This document shows, in pieces, positions 35,623-46,879 of a stretch of DNA of 64,000 nucleotides. Below the pieces are notes generated by a model. It ran no database searches. It was given only the letters and a program-made list of their open reading frames with translations, and was not told the DNA's origin. Each line of letters opens with the position of its first letter. Position 1 is the first letter of the stretch. Location: NCBI RefSeq assembly GCF_030867095.1, contig NC_081824.1:306792956-306856955 (forward strand), read 5' to 3'. Origin of the DNA: Alligator mississippiensis. Its lineage: Eukaryota > Chordata > Crocodylia > Alligatoridae. Both the position numbers and the translations under genes were made by a program.

Positions 35623-37219
35623 CTCTTGGTCAGAATCCTCTAGCACCATTACTCTCTCTTCTCCATCACGTTTCTTCTCCCCCCTTTGGGGGCACTCATT
35701 CTTCCAATGCCCGATCTGTTTGCAGATGGCGCACTGGTCAGCTCCCAGTCTGGGGCCTTGTCCATGTCCTCCTGGGGCATAACCGGTGCCTTCCCTCCCT
35801 CTACCTCCTCTATTTCCTCTCCCACGTCCTCTTCCCCTCTGGTCTACAATTGCTGCCGCCAATAATGACGCCTGCACCTTCATTCTTTTATCTTCCTTTT
35901 TCTCTTTAACCTGATCTCTGTTCGAGTATATCCTATAGGCGATCTCAATAACTTGGCTGATACCCATTCCAGCGGTCCCCTCTGCTTTCTGCAACGTTTT
36001 TCGGATATCTGGGGCCGACTGTCCTATTAACAGCCTTATTAAACATCTTGGCATTTTCCGGCAATTCCGGATCCAAGTCTGTCCACTGCTTCGCCGCCTC
36101 ACACAACCTCCCGTAGAAGCTAGACGGGTCTTCCTCTGGACCCTGCCGCACCTCATACAATTGAGACAAATTTTTCTGCTTAGGAATGGCCTCCCGAAGG
36201 GCTGCCAACACCAGTTCTTGATACTGTTCCAGGCTCCGCAGTTCCCCTCGGGCATTGGGGTCCCAACCCGGATTTGTCTTGGGGCAGAGTTCATCTACAA
36301 CGCCGTTCGGGTGGCGCTGTTGATCCACCGCATGCGCCTTTTCTAAAACCAACCTCTTTTCTTCTGGAGTTAGAAGGGCGGCTAGTAAAGCCTGAATGTC
36401 CTGCCAATTTGGCTGGTGGGTAAGAAAAATGGTGGTAAACAGCTGCACCATTGCCTTGGGGTTCTGGCGGTACAGGCCTGTCGACTGTTTCCAGTTGATC
36501 AGGTCAGCTGTGCTGAACGGCACGTGTACAAAAACGGGCCTACCCCCGGGGCCCACTGCCTGACGCAAAGGAGCCTGAATTACTGGTTTGGCCGATCTTA
36601 ACCGTTCCGCTATTGGACTGAATGTCTCACTGCCCATAGCCCTTTCTACTGCCAAATCGCTTCTGCCTACATCTGCCGAATCCGGGGACGGCACCTCAGG
36701 GCTATTGGGGGTAGTGGTAGACGACGAGCTAGGTGAGCCGGTCGAGAGCCCATGACTGGTAGTTGCGGGTGCTGTGGAAGCCCCCCGTGGCGATGCATGG
36801 GGCACAGGAGGTAGCGGGGGAGCCGTGGGAGCAACGAGCAGTTGCGAATCCTCCTCCGGCTCCTCCGAACCCACAGCCTCAATTTTTCGCAAAGCCATTA
36901 CCCCACTCCCCCCAGATATCCCACAGGACCTCTGAGTAGTCTTATCTCCATACAAAGACATATATGCATCCACATAAAGCATTTCATCCCATTTCCCCTG
37001 GCGCCGACAAAACAATTGCAATTGCGAAACAGTGTTATAGTCTAAACACCCATTCTCTGGCCAGATTACACCATCCTCGAGTTTGTACTGTGGCCACCAT
37101 TTATTGCAATATTGAATCATCCTCTCTTTCGTCATTGGGTCTCCTCCAAACTTTGACCAATTTTTCAAAATACACCCCAGGGGGCTGCAGGGTGGAATCT
37201 TGGACTGGTTACTCCCCAT
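35620..37219 (-). pseudogene. gag: Proviral gag, one frameshift
   Basis: It starts MGSNQSK, with a glycine suited to N-myristoylation. A PTAP late-domain motif is at residues 131-134 next to PPLPP, within a proline- and serine-rich stretch. The capsid part includes a major-homology-like segment (QGPEEDPSSFYGRLCEA). Near 36020-36060 the reading shifts frame; the remainder lies in the second frame (36294-35620). It carries GQSAPDIRK, an RG-rich stretch and a single CX2CX4HX4C zinc knuckle (CAICKQIGHWKNEC), ending ...DSDQE then TGA. One knuckle and the matrix type point to a class I (gamma-like) Gag. Confidence 0.9.
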
Positions 37220-37585
37220 TTATTAAACAATGGATGGCGACTGCCGCTCGGCCTCAGAACCAAACCGATTAAAGGGAGTTCATGGGACTGCCACCCGATC
37301 TCACTCTCCTAGGGCGTCTACGCGGTTGGAACTTTTAAAGCTGCCTCTCTTACTCAACCTATCCGTAAATCAAAAGAGACACTCACCAGTCCGTTGAGAC
37401 CTCCCTCGTCCTGTCAGATTAAGTTGTTCCTCCGAGCGTTGCGCCGTTGTACCCCTCCATGGCTCCGTCAAACAACCAGGAGACGGTTAGACCTCTGACG
37501 AAAAAGGCCAGTGGCGCCTGGCCCTCATGCTGTCCACAGCCGTTGCTGGAGCTGAAGAGGTGGACTGGGCAAGGCGGTCAATGGG
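37220..37585 (-). other. Proviral 5' leader
   Basis: About 366 bases between primer site and gag. Packaging signals are expected here but none can be named from sequence alone. Confidence 0.6.
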
Positions 37586-37603
37586 GTCCCATCTGGGTCG
37601 CCA
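37586..37603 (-). other. Primer binding site, arginine-tRNA-like
   Basis: The minus strand reads tggcgacccagatgggac three bases after the 5' LTR. It starts TGG, as required to pair with a tRNA CCA end. The remainder resembles the 3' end of an arginine tRNA (CCU type) with about two mismatches. The tRNA identity is from memory. Confidence 0.7.
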
Positions 37604-37606
37604 AAT

Positions 37607-38188
37607 TGTTGTCCCCAATGGACAGTGTGAGTTCGTGCCTGGTGCGCTCTTGCCAATGAACACACAGGGGTGGAGGATCCAACTTAATCTTTATTGATTC
37701 AAGTCTGCGCAGAGGGGGTGCTTGGCAATCGTTTGCAAAGCAAGCACACCGGTTACTACCTTTGGGTACCTTTTATACATATGTTTGCAAGTGTATCGCT
37801 CAGTGATTGGTTACAAGCCACTGACATAAGACGTTCTCTACTGAGCATGTCTCTATACCTATGTTTTAGCCATGTATTTCATTTACATACATATATGTTT
37901 CATTAACATACTTTTGCTCTGCCCAGGGGTGTGATTTTTAGCATAATAATGAGACCTTTTTCTGAACTTCTTGCTATCTTACAGGTGTCAGGGAGACATT
38001 ATCCTGCTGGTGTTAGGGAGGCATTCCAGGAACCCTCCGCATCCCACACGCTGTGCTCTGCAAGCATCTCTTAACACACACATACCACACCTCTCCCAGC
38101 ATCTGCAAGTTGCCTTAAGTATTCGGTTAGATATAGTTTGCAAAAGCTAGATATACCATAAAAAAGATTACATAAAAAGATTACATCA
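37607..38188 (-). repeat. 5' LTR of the provirus
   Basis: The minus strand has a TATA box at 37777-37771 and AATAAA at 37695-37690, with TG...CA ends. Compared with the 3' LTR it has about ten substitutions, one 1-base indel and one extra 13-base unit at 38160-38180 (taaaaaagattaca repetition). Confidence 0.92.
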
Positions 38189-38199
38189 CCGATATAAGC

Positions 38200-38672
38200 C
38201 CAGAGCCTGCCTAGGTCATGTGGCCTCTCCCCAGCAACTACAGAGTGAGGAGCATGTGGCTCCATGGGCTGCTGACAGGCCTTGCACCCAGCCAATTGTG
38301 CACCACCCAGGCTGCGCACAGAATGCACTCCCTTCTCCCACCCCGCCATTCAGACCCTCACAGCTCTGCGGAAAGCGGGTGGCCATGGTGCCTCCTCACC
38401 ATCACCTACTGGCTGAGGGTGGCAGCCTGGTGGCCAATTAAGAGAGCGAGTGGGGGTGGCGGGGTAGGGAGGCATCATGATGTGTTGCATGGGGCTGTTG
38501 GTGCCTGGCGACCCCCTCCCTCTCTCCTGGGTAAGAGGAGAAGTGTGGGAATGCACTGACGGAGATGCCGTTGTTGTGCCCTGGTGTGCGCTCTGTCCCC
38601 ATCTGCTCACACATATGCCCTGCAACCTTCTAAGTACCCCTAGGGATACACATACCCCTGGTTGACAACCCC
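38200..38672. repeat. Repeat ending in a hAT-type terminus
   Basis: The segment ends 'ccctggttgacaacccctg' (38654-38672), the reverse complement of a CAGGGGTTGTCAACC type hAT terminus. No matching left end or duplication was found. Confidence 0.35.
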
Positions 38673-38953
38673 TGTATTAGACAAAAATGTAATAGACATC
38701 CACTTTGCTTTTTCAACCCCTTGGTTGCAATAAAATGTTAAATTTTGAGACCAGACATCTTTCTTGCTTTGAAAAAAAAATTTAGAATGTGTCAAACAAC
38801 AAGAAGAAACTCAGGTAATGTAGGAAGATAAAAAAGGATGAAGCTATAGGATAGAATATGCTAAAAAAAGTCTACATTCTGATTTGAGATGTATTGTGAT
38901 TGTTAGACCCTATTGAGCCTTGTTTTAGAACAGTGGACATTATTTTCTTCAAG

Positions 38954-39218
38954 CAGTGCCATGGCAAAGAATTTTGGCACCTGGGGCAAAGCCCACAGCA
39001 GGAGCTTGCCCTCATCCTGCTCACAGATCTAGGGGGCGTGCTTGGCCAGGAGTGCACGCAGTTGTGGGAGCCACCCTTCCCCTGTCCCCCCCAAACTAGC
39101 TGCTGGAAGCTCCGTCCTGTGACCTGCCCCAGCTGGGCAGCGCCTGTTGTTGCCCCTTCCCTTTGGCACCTCCCCAGGTTGCCCTGCTCACCCCCACTCC
39201 CCCCTTGCTACGCCACTG
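38954..39218. mobile_element. Non-autonomous hAT element
   Basis: It starts cagtgccatggcaaag and ends ttgctacgccactg. The perfect octamer tcttcaag flanks it (38946-38953 and 39219-39226). It is 265 bp and non-coding. Confidence 0.85.
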
Positions 39219-39574
39219 TCTTCAAGCTAGCCTCTGTGTGATCCTACTTGTGTTTGGGGTTTTGGACATTGGAAACAAAGGATTTCAAACATAAATAGAT
39301 ATATGTAGTGGCATTTCAATTCAACTAATTGGATAGAAATAAATTACAACTTAAACAAAACTTGACAATTTAATAAGCAGGCTGTTTTTATATTTTTTGT
39401 GTGTTCACTTCAGTACCACTGAAGTGATTTGCATAAGTAGTTGGATTATTAGTGGAAATAGAAGACTTTTTTCCGTTCTATTGTTACATATACATATGCA
39501 TATAGTCTCTTCTTAAACCTACAAAACACCTTGAAGTTCTGGAAAAAATAATTAAAATGTCTTTTTCTCTGCAG

Positions 39575-39690
39575 ATTAATTCCACGCTGTTTTCTGGAAA
39601 TTGAGCCGAAGATTAATTTTGGCACAGTGATTGCAAACAGTAAAATAATTAGTAAAGAGATTAGTATTACTAACCATGGATCATCTCCAG
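39575..39690 (+). CDS. CFAP47: CFAP47 exon 3
   Basis: The acceptor is tctctgcag and the donor gtaaat. It encodes LIPRCFLEIEPKINFGTV followed by IANSKIISKEISITNHG, the start of the second ASH-like domain, with the typical 'INFG.V..NS.....I.I.NHG' pattern. It enters in phase 2 and leaves in phase 1. Confidence 0.92.
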
Positions 39691-42600
39691 GTAAATGTTT
39701 TACTATACAACAAACGACCAAAGGTTTTAATTTTCTTCGGAAACAGTTTTGTGCAAGTTAGTACTTTGGGGACAAAGTAGTTTAAAAATAAATGAGTTAA
39801 GTAGTTTCAATCTAAGTAGTGTTAACTATCTTCTACTAGATAAGCTTAGGCTTTGTATTTCACAAGATTTCAGAACCAGCCATTAGGGGTGTGCGAAGCA
39901 GGCAGTATTCAATTCGTATTTGGCCTGATTTGGGGGGAAGTGATTTGATTCGCCAATTCGGATCACTGTCTCGATTTGATATGGCAAAATCTGAATTAGC
40001 GATTCGGCCACAGACACAACTTTATATGGTTTTTTTTTTTTCTACGTACCTTGAGGCACCAGACATGGGTCATGAATGCTGAGATGCTGGGGTGGATGGA
40101 GCATCCCGCGGGGACACGTGCTTAGCAGTGGACCCAGAAGTGGACCGGAAGTACTTCTGGGTCTGCTGCCGAGTGCATGGGGGACCCCCCCCCGCACCCT
40201 TCTGGCTTAGCGATCAGCCTCAGGGGGACCCTGGGTGCTCCCCCAGACCCAGGAGGCACCAGTCACTGAGCTGGGGGGTGGGGGGGATCCCCTGCACACT
40301 CTGTAGTGGACCCAGAAGTGGACCGGAAGTACTTATGGTCCACTTCTGTGTCTGCCACCAAGTGCATGGGGCCCCTCCCCCTCCTCACACTCCCCTCCTC
40401 ACACTCCCGTGGGATGCTCCATTCACCCCACCATCTCAGGATTCACAAGCCGCACCTGGTACCTCGAGGTATGTAGAAAAAAATATAAAGCTGTGTCTAT
40501 GGCCGAATCTCTCTGAATCTCTCCGAATTGAATTGAAGGGTTCCAATTTGATTTGGAGAGTGTGAAAAAGACTTACCCCCATTGAACGAGGAGCAGAGGC
40601 CGTGGGACGCCGCACCAGAAGCCGAACGTGGTGAAAGTGAAACCGTGGTGTGCAGAGTTGCCATGGAGAAAAAAAACCTGGCCAAGCCCAAAGGAGCTGG
40701 GACCAGCTCCCTCATTGGCATGGGTACACTTTATAACAGTGTGCCAGAACTGATTGGTCAGCCAGATCCCTGGAGCCGGTATAATGGCAGAAGACCAGTG
40801 CGGGGAACCAGAAGTGACGTCTCCAACTGGACCAGAGGGGCCAGAGCGGGCATTCAGTCCCAGTGAGGGGACCTGGTGGTTACCCTAGGAAGAGGTCCCA
40901 GCAAGAGCTCAGGGCCAGAGATGGCCTGAGGATTTACCTATAGAGTTGCCATGGACAACAGAAGTCTGCAGCAAAGACTTGAGTCTGGCAGGACCAAGCG
41001 GTGCAAGAATCCAGACACAGCTGACTGACGGCAAGTACCAAGCCTGGGAAAAGGGCGACATGCCGTGGGACAGAATGGCACCGAAGCAGGACGACGTACA
41101 GACGAAGGAAGAGGGGGCAGTAGAAAGCACTCGGGATAAGAACATTGTCCCTATCCTACGGCCATAAAATTCCAAGACCCCCTAGGGGACCAACTCAAAA
41201 TCACCCTACTAACCAAACTGTTCCTTCCCAAAAGCAACGGCAAGGTCAGAGAGGAACCCCCATATGCGATGCCTAGGGGAAACGCATGGGAGGTTACAGA
41301 GAGATTAATGGGTCTCGATTCAGTTCGGAGATTCAGCCGCCAAATGGGGCTGAATCTCTTCCAAATCAAATTAGTGATACATTGAATGGATTCTCTTTGC
41401 AGTAGCCATATACCGTTGCTTTATTACCTCTGGTAACTTCCTATCATCCCAAGGTGTTCCCAAGACAAAAATTGTTCTCTATCCTGTTAAGGGGCTGAAG
41501 ACGCCACACCTATCGGGATGGGGGCCTTGAGACAGTCCTGTACCACAGAATAATAAGCAGGACATCTCTCTCTGTTTCAATTTGAGACCTAGTTGTCATG
41601 CATCTTAAGATCATAGACTGAGAGGTTTGGTTTCTCTGAACACGAGTCTCAGGTCTTTGAATTCCTTGGAAGGAACCTTCTAAAGGGCATGCACACTTAT
41701 GATAACACAGGCTATCTCATGTATGAGCCTGGAATGAATTTCAAGTGTTTTCTATAACCATGTATAATCTGCATCACTTAAATTCCATACAGAAGTCTTG
41801 TATGGTGACCTATTGATGCAGGATTGGGTGTATAGAAGTGGCTGGTACACAGGGTAATAATGAGAACAGGCCAGGGTGGAACTATTGAATCTGTGATTTT
41901 TTTGTATGCTGAGAGCCTCAGGGTTCCCTACAAGTATCATTGAGGGATAGCATCTATATACTATAGTTATGCTGGCTGGAGGAGCTTCACATTAGCCTCT
42001 GATTGAGAGTGTAGATGTGACATCTTTTAACAATTGGCATTTAATTCTCATACAGCCTGAGTACTTAAGATTTTTTTGGTCCTGCATCATGTTAAAGATC
42101 ATATATCATGTAAACTGAAAGCTTATATGTTATCTATAGTACATGCTTTTATAGATAGTGAATTAAAAAAATTGATATGTGTGGGATATCAGCAGACAGT
42201 ATGTTGCTGGTATATGGAACAAAATCATTCATTGATCCTATTGTTCAAATTGTTTTTAATTTTTGAAAATATATCTTACATTCAGGATAAGATTATTCTC
42301 TCCTGTGGTAAACTGTATTGCATACACACACAGTCGTGAAAACTATCAGTTTTATGTAAGGAGACAATAGCTATATATTCGGTTTTGTTTTTAGCTCTTA
42401 GACTACTTCTGTGGCCTAGAGTTGTGTTTCTAGAATTTACATGATTTACAAAATTTCACTAGCAACTATTTAACTGTTTTGTGATCAGTTTGGTTTAGCA
42501 TGTCAGGACCAGATCTGTTAAAATTATAAGTTTGCACAGCAGCATTGGGCATGAGTATTTAAAGAAGGCCAGAAAAGCATGTATCTTGAATCTTGTATTA

Positions 42601-42777
42601 ATATTTTTTGTAATGTTACCTTTGCTTTTGTAGAAGTACAATCATTGTTTAAATTAGTTTGTGCAGTTTACTGTTTATGAACCTTTCCATCATGCCTTTG
42701 GATTATTCTGTGTATAGAGTGTTATCTGATCTTCCATTATGTGTACAGTGTAATTTAAAACATTGAATTTCTTGTAG
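39691..42777 (+). other. CFAP47: CFAP47 intron 3
   Basis: The intron holds the hairpin element at 39884-40550 and a GC-rich block to 41395. From 41400 to 42777 I see nothing recognisable. Confidence 0.75.
39884..40550. mobile_element. hAT-like element with inverted interior and 30-bp duplicates
   Basis: The left end taggggtgtgcgaagc is a common hAT terminus. Inverted arms lie at 39992-40060 and 40458-40510; 'acagacacaactttatat' pairs with 'atataaagctgtgtct'. A perfect 30-base direct repeat (starting agtggacccagaagtgga) is at 40127-40156 and 40305-40334. The right terminus is not intact. The unrelated-looking GC-rich block 40580-41340 may be a further insertion, since sequence resembling the element's TTCGGATTC-type DNA resumes near 41310-41380. 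Confidence 0.5.
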
Positions 42778-42916
42778 GTGCATTTAAAATAACGTATAGT
42801 GGAAGCGTCCCTCTTAACATTCTACCTACCAGTGGAGTGGTGGAACCCAAAGCAGTGCATTTGGTTAAAGTGGATATATGCACAGACATACCCAGAATAA
42901 TTAGGGAAGAGGCAAT
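42778..42916 (+). CDS. CFAP47: CFAP47 exon 4
   Basis: The acceptor is cttgtag and the donor gtaagt. It encodes AFKITYSGSVPLNILPTSG, then VVEPKAVHLVKVDICTD, the middle of the second ASH-like domain. It enters in phase 1 and leaves in phase 2. Confidence 0.92.
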
Positions 42917-43249
42917 GTAAGTGAAGAGTACAACAGCATGAAGTCTGAATGTCTGCATTTTCTTTTGGTGTCTTGTATTAATTATAAAATCTCTTCAATA
43001 TAGATATGCTCATTCAAATCCAAAATAGCTAAAACAATACATTAGAAGAAATTTAGTTCTTACACATTAGTTATTGTGTTCAGTCTTGTCCTTTTCATTA
43101 CTGGTTTCACTAATGAAATTACCTCCACATAGGAACGTTGTAGAAATAATATGCCTTGCCACACTGCTGTAGAATCTTTTTAAACAGTAAGGGCAGGGAC
43201 AGCTTGTATATCATCAAGCCAAGCATTTTGTTGTCCAGGGATATGTATA

Positions 43250-43469
43250 CAGGTACTCCTCACTTAACGACCTACCTGTTTAACAACTGCACGGACTTAC
43301 GACCAGCTCTCCGAGCAGTTGGTATTGTACAAAACGTATTGTGGAAATGGCAGCGCTGCGTCTCAAGCCAAGGCACGCAGTATCAAGGGGCAGCTCCTCG
43401 CTTATCGACCAGTTCGCTTAACGACCTAGTCGCAGGAACGGAACTCAGTCGTTAAGTGAGGAGTGCCTG
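43250..43469. mobile_element. Tigger/pogo-type MITE
   Basis: The terminal inverted repeats are 22 bases with one mismatch (caggtactcctcacttaac and caggcactcctcacttaac, both continuing gac). A TA duplication flanks it (43248-43249 and 43470-43471). It is 220 bp and non-coding. TA target sites and this terminus fit the pogo/Tigger group of Tc1-mariner. Confidence 0.8.
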
Positions 43470-43979
43470 TATTCTAAAACCTCAGTTTCTCTTTCCCAGT
43501 TGAGGTGGTTGGAGGACTTGCCTTTTTGTTTTGAATACAGTAGTTAATGAATGGTGTATGTACAGTATTAAAAAAACCCAAAACAACTGACCTGAAAGTT
43601 GTTATAGGTTCCACTGGTATTTCCTGCTTTAAGTGCAGGGAATCTCTCTGGCAGAAATTCCCTGGCAGGATCCTTCAAAACAAAAATATGTTTAAATAAC
43701 ACTTCTTGTAGCTCTTTCCTTTATTAATGGTTTCTTTGTCAATATAGGAATTATATGATATGGTACCTGCAATAGCAGGGAAGTTGACTGGATGAACTCA
43801 GAAGTTCCTTCCAATGCTACATTTCTAGAGTCATAAAAAGTTGCTTAAATGATAACACTTGGTTAGAGCAAAAATGTCCTGTTCTACTTCTGGCCCTGTT
43901 GGTCCCACTCATAGTGCACATTCACTCTCTGCCTAGGAGTTTGTAACATTTTTACCAACAGTGTCTACTATGTGCTGCA

Positions 43980-44661
43980 TGCATGGCCTTGATCTCCTCT
44001 TCCCTAAGGTATAAAGAGCAGGAAGCTTCATTCACAAGTTGGTTCTTTCTGACGGCCCAATGGTATGGAGTTGGAACAATTTTAGTGGCCACCTACAGGT
44101 GTTATACTTTTACCAGAAAAAGTTCTGCTCTCCCATTAGAAACTCCCAGTGGCAACCTGGAAGATCTCCTTTGTGAAAGAACTTCTTTAAAAAATGAGTG
44201 CCTGCATGCTCCCCTACCAGTCTGGTGTGAAAGGGGAGGGGAGCAGCACCCTTTGCTCCCTGACTCTTCCCCAAACTTGGGACTGCCCATTTTAGGGAAT
44301 GGGTTGGGGCTTTGCTTTGCTGCTTCTCCCCTCTTGGACCAGTCAAGGAGAGGAAGGGAGCAGCAGTCGCTGCTCCTCAGCCTCTTCCCCAAACTGGGAA
44401 CTGCCAGCTGGATGGCAGGACTGTGATTGCATTGCTGGGCACTGCAATTAAGGGAGAGCAGCTACTGTATTCCATGCCTTTCCAAAACCAGGATCACTCT
44501 GGTCTGGGGAAGATGCAGAGAGCTAGGGAGAAGGGGCAGGTGCTGGCTGCTTCCTCTCCTCCACCAACAAATTTATGGAAACATAGTGAGACCCAGGGGC
44601 TGGGTGAAACAGCTCTGTGGTCTGGATCTGGCCCACAGGCTGCATCTTGGTCATCACTGCT
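43980..44661. repeat. Probable hAT element joined to the PLE
   Basis: The right end at 44640-44661 reads 'gctgcatcttggtcatcactg', whose reverse complement (CAGTGATGACCAAGATGCAGC) is a hAT-like terminus. The left end is not identified. It forms the 3' boundary of the Penelope-like coding region. Confidence 0.4.
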
Positions 44662-46879
44662 CTAAGCAATTTTTGTAGGGTAGCAACTTTAAGGGTAACC
44701 AGTTTGAAGGCTAGGATGGGTGGTTCTGGGGAGATCACTTTAAGAATAGGGTCTCTTTCTAGTCTGGGTTGCAGTTGTTTGAGGATTTTCTGTATGGGTT
44801 CAAGGGAGGGATGATATGTCATAACCAGCAGTGTGCGATTTGTGCAGGGTTTTCTTCTGTATTGCAGCAATTTTTCACATGGTATCTGAGTGGTTCTTTC
44901 AAACGTGATGTCTCTCTCTCTGGAGGAGTGTACTTGTTGGGTGAAAGCCTTTTTAAGATTGGTGAGGTGGCAATCCCGGGTGTTCTCTTCAGTACAAATT
45001 TGGTGGTATCTGATGGTTTGGCTGTATATCACAGCTTTTTTGGTGTGTTTAGGGTAATTGCTGGTTCTGTGCAGATATGTATGTTGGTCTGTGGGTTTCT
45101 TGTATAACATGGTCTGTATTTTATCATACTGGATACTGATCATCGTGTCTAAAAAGGAGATGCTGGTGCTGGAGTATTCTAGAGAAAGTTGGATGGAGGG
45201 ATGGTGATTGTTGAATTTCTGATGGAACTCAATCAGAGATTGTAAGTTTTCAGTCCAAATGATGAAGATGTCATCGATATATCTTAAGTATAGCAAGGGT
45301 TTGATGGTGCAGTTCTTGAGGAAGTCTTCTTCCAGGTGGCTTATAAAAAGGTTGGCATACTGTGGGGCCATTTTAGCTCCCATAGCTGTTCCCATCATCT
45401 GGAGGAAATGTTGATTGTTAAAAGTGAAATTGTTGTGTGTGAGGATGAAGTGTATAAGGTCAGTAATATCTTTGGGTCTGTATTCTAATTTGTAATCTTG
45501 TTCCTGTAGATGTGTAAGGCAGGCTTGGATGCCATCCTGGTGTGGGATGTTGGTATATAGGCTGGTAACGTCCATGGTGGCTAGGAGTGTGTTGCTGGGA
45601 TGGTGGTCTATGTTTTTAAGTTTCTGTCGAAAGTCTGTAGTGTCTTGTACAAAACTTGCTCTGTGGGTGACGGACCGTTTTAGGATTGATTCAATGAAAC
45701 CTGATATTTCCTCAGTTAGGGTCCCATGGTTGGATATGATAGGTCTGCCAGGGTTCCCTTGTTTGTGGATTTTAGGGAGCATGTAAAAAGCCCCCAGGTT
45801 AGGTAGCGGAGGGATCAAGGTCTGTAATTTTCCTTGTAATCTTGGTGGAAATGATTTGATGGTATTGTTGAGTTTTTTGGTGAAAAGGGGAGTAGGATCT
45901 TCTTGTAGTTCTTTGTAGTAGGTGGTGTCAGAGAGCTGTCTGTTGGCTTCCTTTATGTAATCTTCACGGTTTAGGATGACTATGGCTCCTCCTTTATCTG
46001 CTGGTTTTATTACTATTTGGTGGTTACATCTTAGAGATTCTATGGCCTTTTTCTCTGGTAGAGAGAGGTTGTTGTGGTGGCGTGTGTTGCTGATTATGTT
46101 CATTCTTTCCCTGAAGCAGTCAATGTAGCGGTCAAGGTTAGGGTTTCGTCCACTGTGAGGTGTCCAATCTCATGTTTTTTTGGGCTTTTTGGCGTTGATC
46201 TTTTCCTGAATGTTGTCAGAGGATGAGTTGTTGTTGGGAATGGGTTCAGTTTGGTCATGGAAATATTCTTTGAGGCTGAGGCATTGGAAGAATTCTTCTA
46301 GTTCTCCACATTGAAGTATTTTATTAGGGTATTTTTCTGAACAGAAATTTAGGCCTTTAGAAAGGACAGATTTTTCAGTTTTGGTAAGCGTGTGTGTGGA
46401 GAGATTGATAATATTTGTGGGTTGGTTGCTGCTTTCAGTTTTATCAAGTCTGAGGTTGGAATGTTGTAAGGTGTTGGTGTTGTTCCTCTGATGGTTGTTT
46501 TGTGGCTGGGGAGCTTGTTCTTGGAATAATTTGTTCCATTTCTTCTTTTTATGTAGGATGAATGCTGTAGAAAGTTTTTCGTAGTCTCTTTGTATCCATT
46601 GTATATTGTCAGGGAAAATGCGTGGATTTCTGTCTTTTAAGTTGTTGTAGTATATGGTGATATCCTTCCTGAGTTGGTCTCTTTTGGAGTAGAGTAGGTG
46701 AAGTAGATGATTTCTAATTTTCTCTGAAGTTCTTCTGCATAGCTGTGAAGCATATTTGGAGTTGTGTATAGTAGTCAGGGGCTTGTAGATGTTTAGTCCT
46801 CGGGGAACGAAGTTGTGTTTCTTGCAAAGGCTTAGAAAATATATGTCGCTGTTGAGTTTGGCTTCTTTCTTTTGGATTC
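44662..46879 (-). pseudogene. Penelope-like reverse transcriptase
   Basis: The N-terminal part, upstream of the TGA, is in the same frame (46879 to 46173) and includes FLSLCKKHNFVPRGLNIY and SVLSKGLNFCSEKYPNK, both typical of PLE N-termini. After the TGA come WTPHSGRNPNLDRYI, then IKPADKGGAIVILN, FYMLPKIHK, TMDVTSLYTNIP, GTAMGAKMAPQYANLF and the catalytic RYIDDIF box (about 45287-45267), then the SFLDT and FKLVTLKVATLQKL segments. Penelope RTs are related to telomerase. The nominal ORF runs on to 44523 into foreign sequence. One TGA and loss of the endonuclease make it non-functional as it stands. Confidence 0.85.

Larger units (their letters stand above)
30138..38188 (-). mobile_element. Defective endogenous retrovirus, gag-pro-pol-env
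   Basis: An 8051 bp provirus with LTRs of 569 and 582 bp, canonical TG...CA ends and the four-base target duplication ccga (30134-30137 and 38189-38192). Order on the minus strand: LTR, primer site, gag, pro, RT, RNase H, integrase, env, polypurine tract, LTR. Four-base duplications and one zinc knuckle fit class I (gamma-like) retroviruses. The LTRs differ at about ten bases plus two indels, so the insertion is fairly recent. Coding breaks: a frameshift in gag, three in-frame stops in pro-pol and a frameshift in env. It lies antisense in CFAP47 intron 2. Confidence 0.93.
18641..39574 (+). other. CFAP47: CFAP47 intron 2
   Basis: A 20.9 kb intron, the longest here. It hosts two hairpin-rich hAT elements, the provirus and several small elements. 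The stretches 18641-20424, 23349-25990, 26440-27080 and 39230-39574 contain nothing I recognise beyond homopolymer runs. Confidence 0.8.

Noticed and set aside
44102..44426. 147- and 96-codon ORFs next to the Penelope-like element, as a possible missing endonuclease
   Set aside because: They have no GIY-YIG motif and lie in the probable hAT element.
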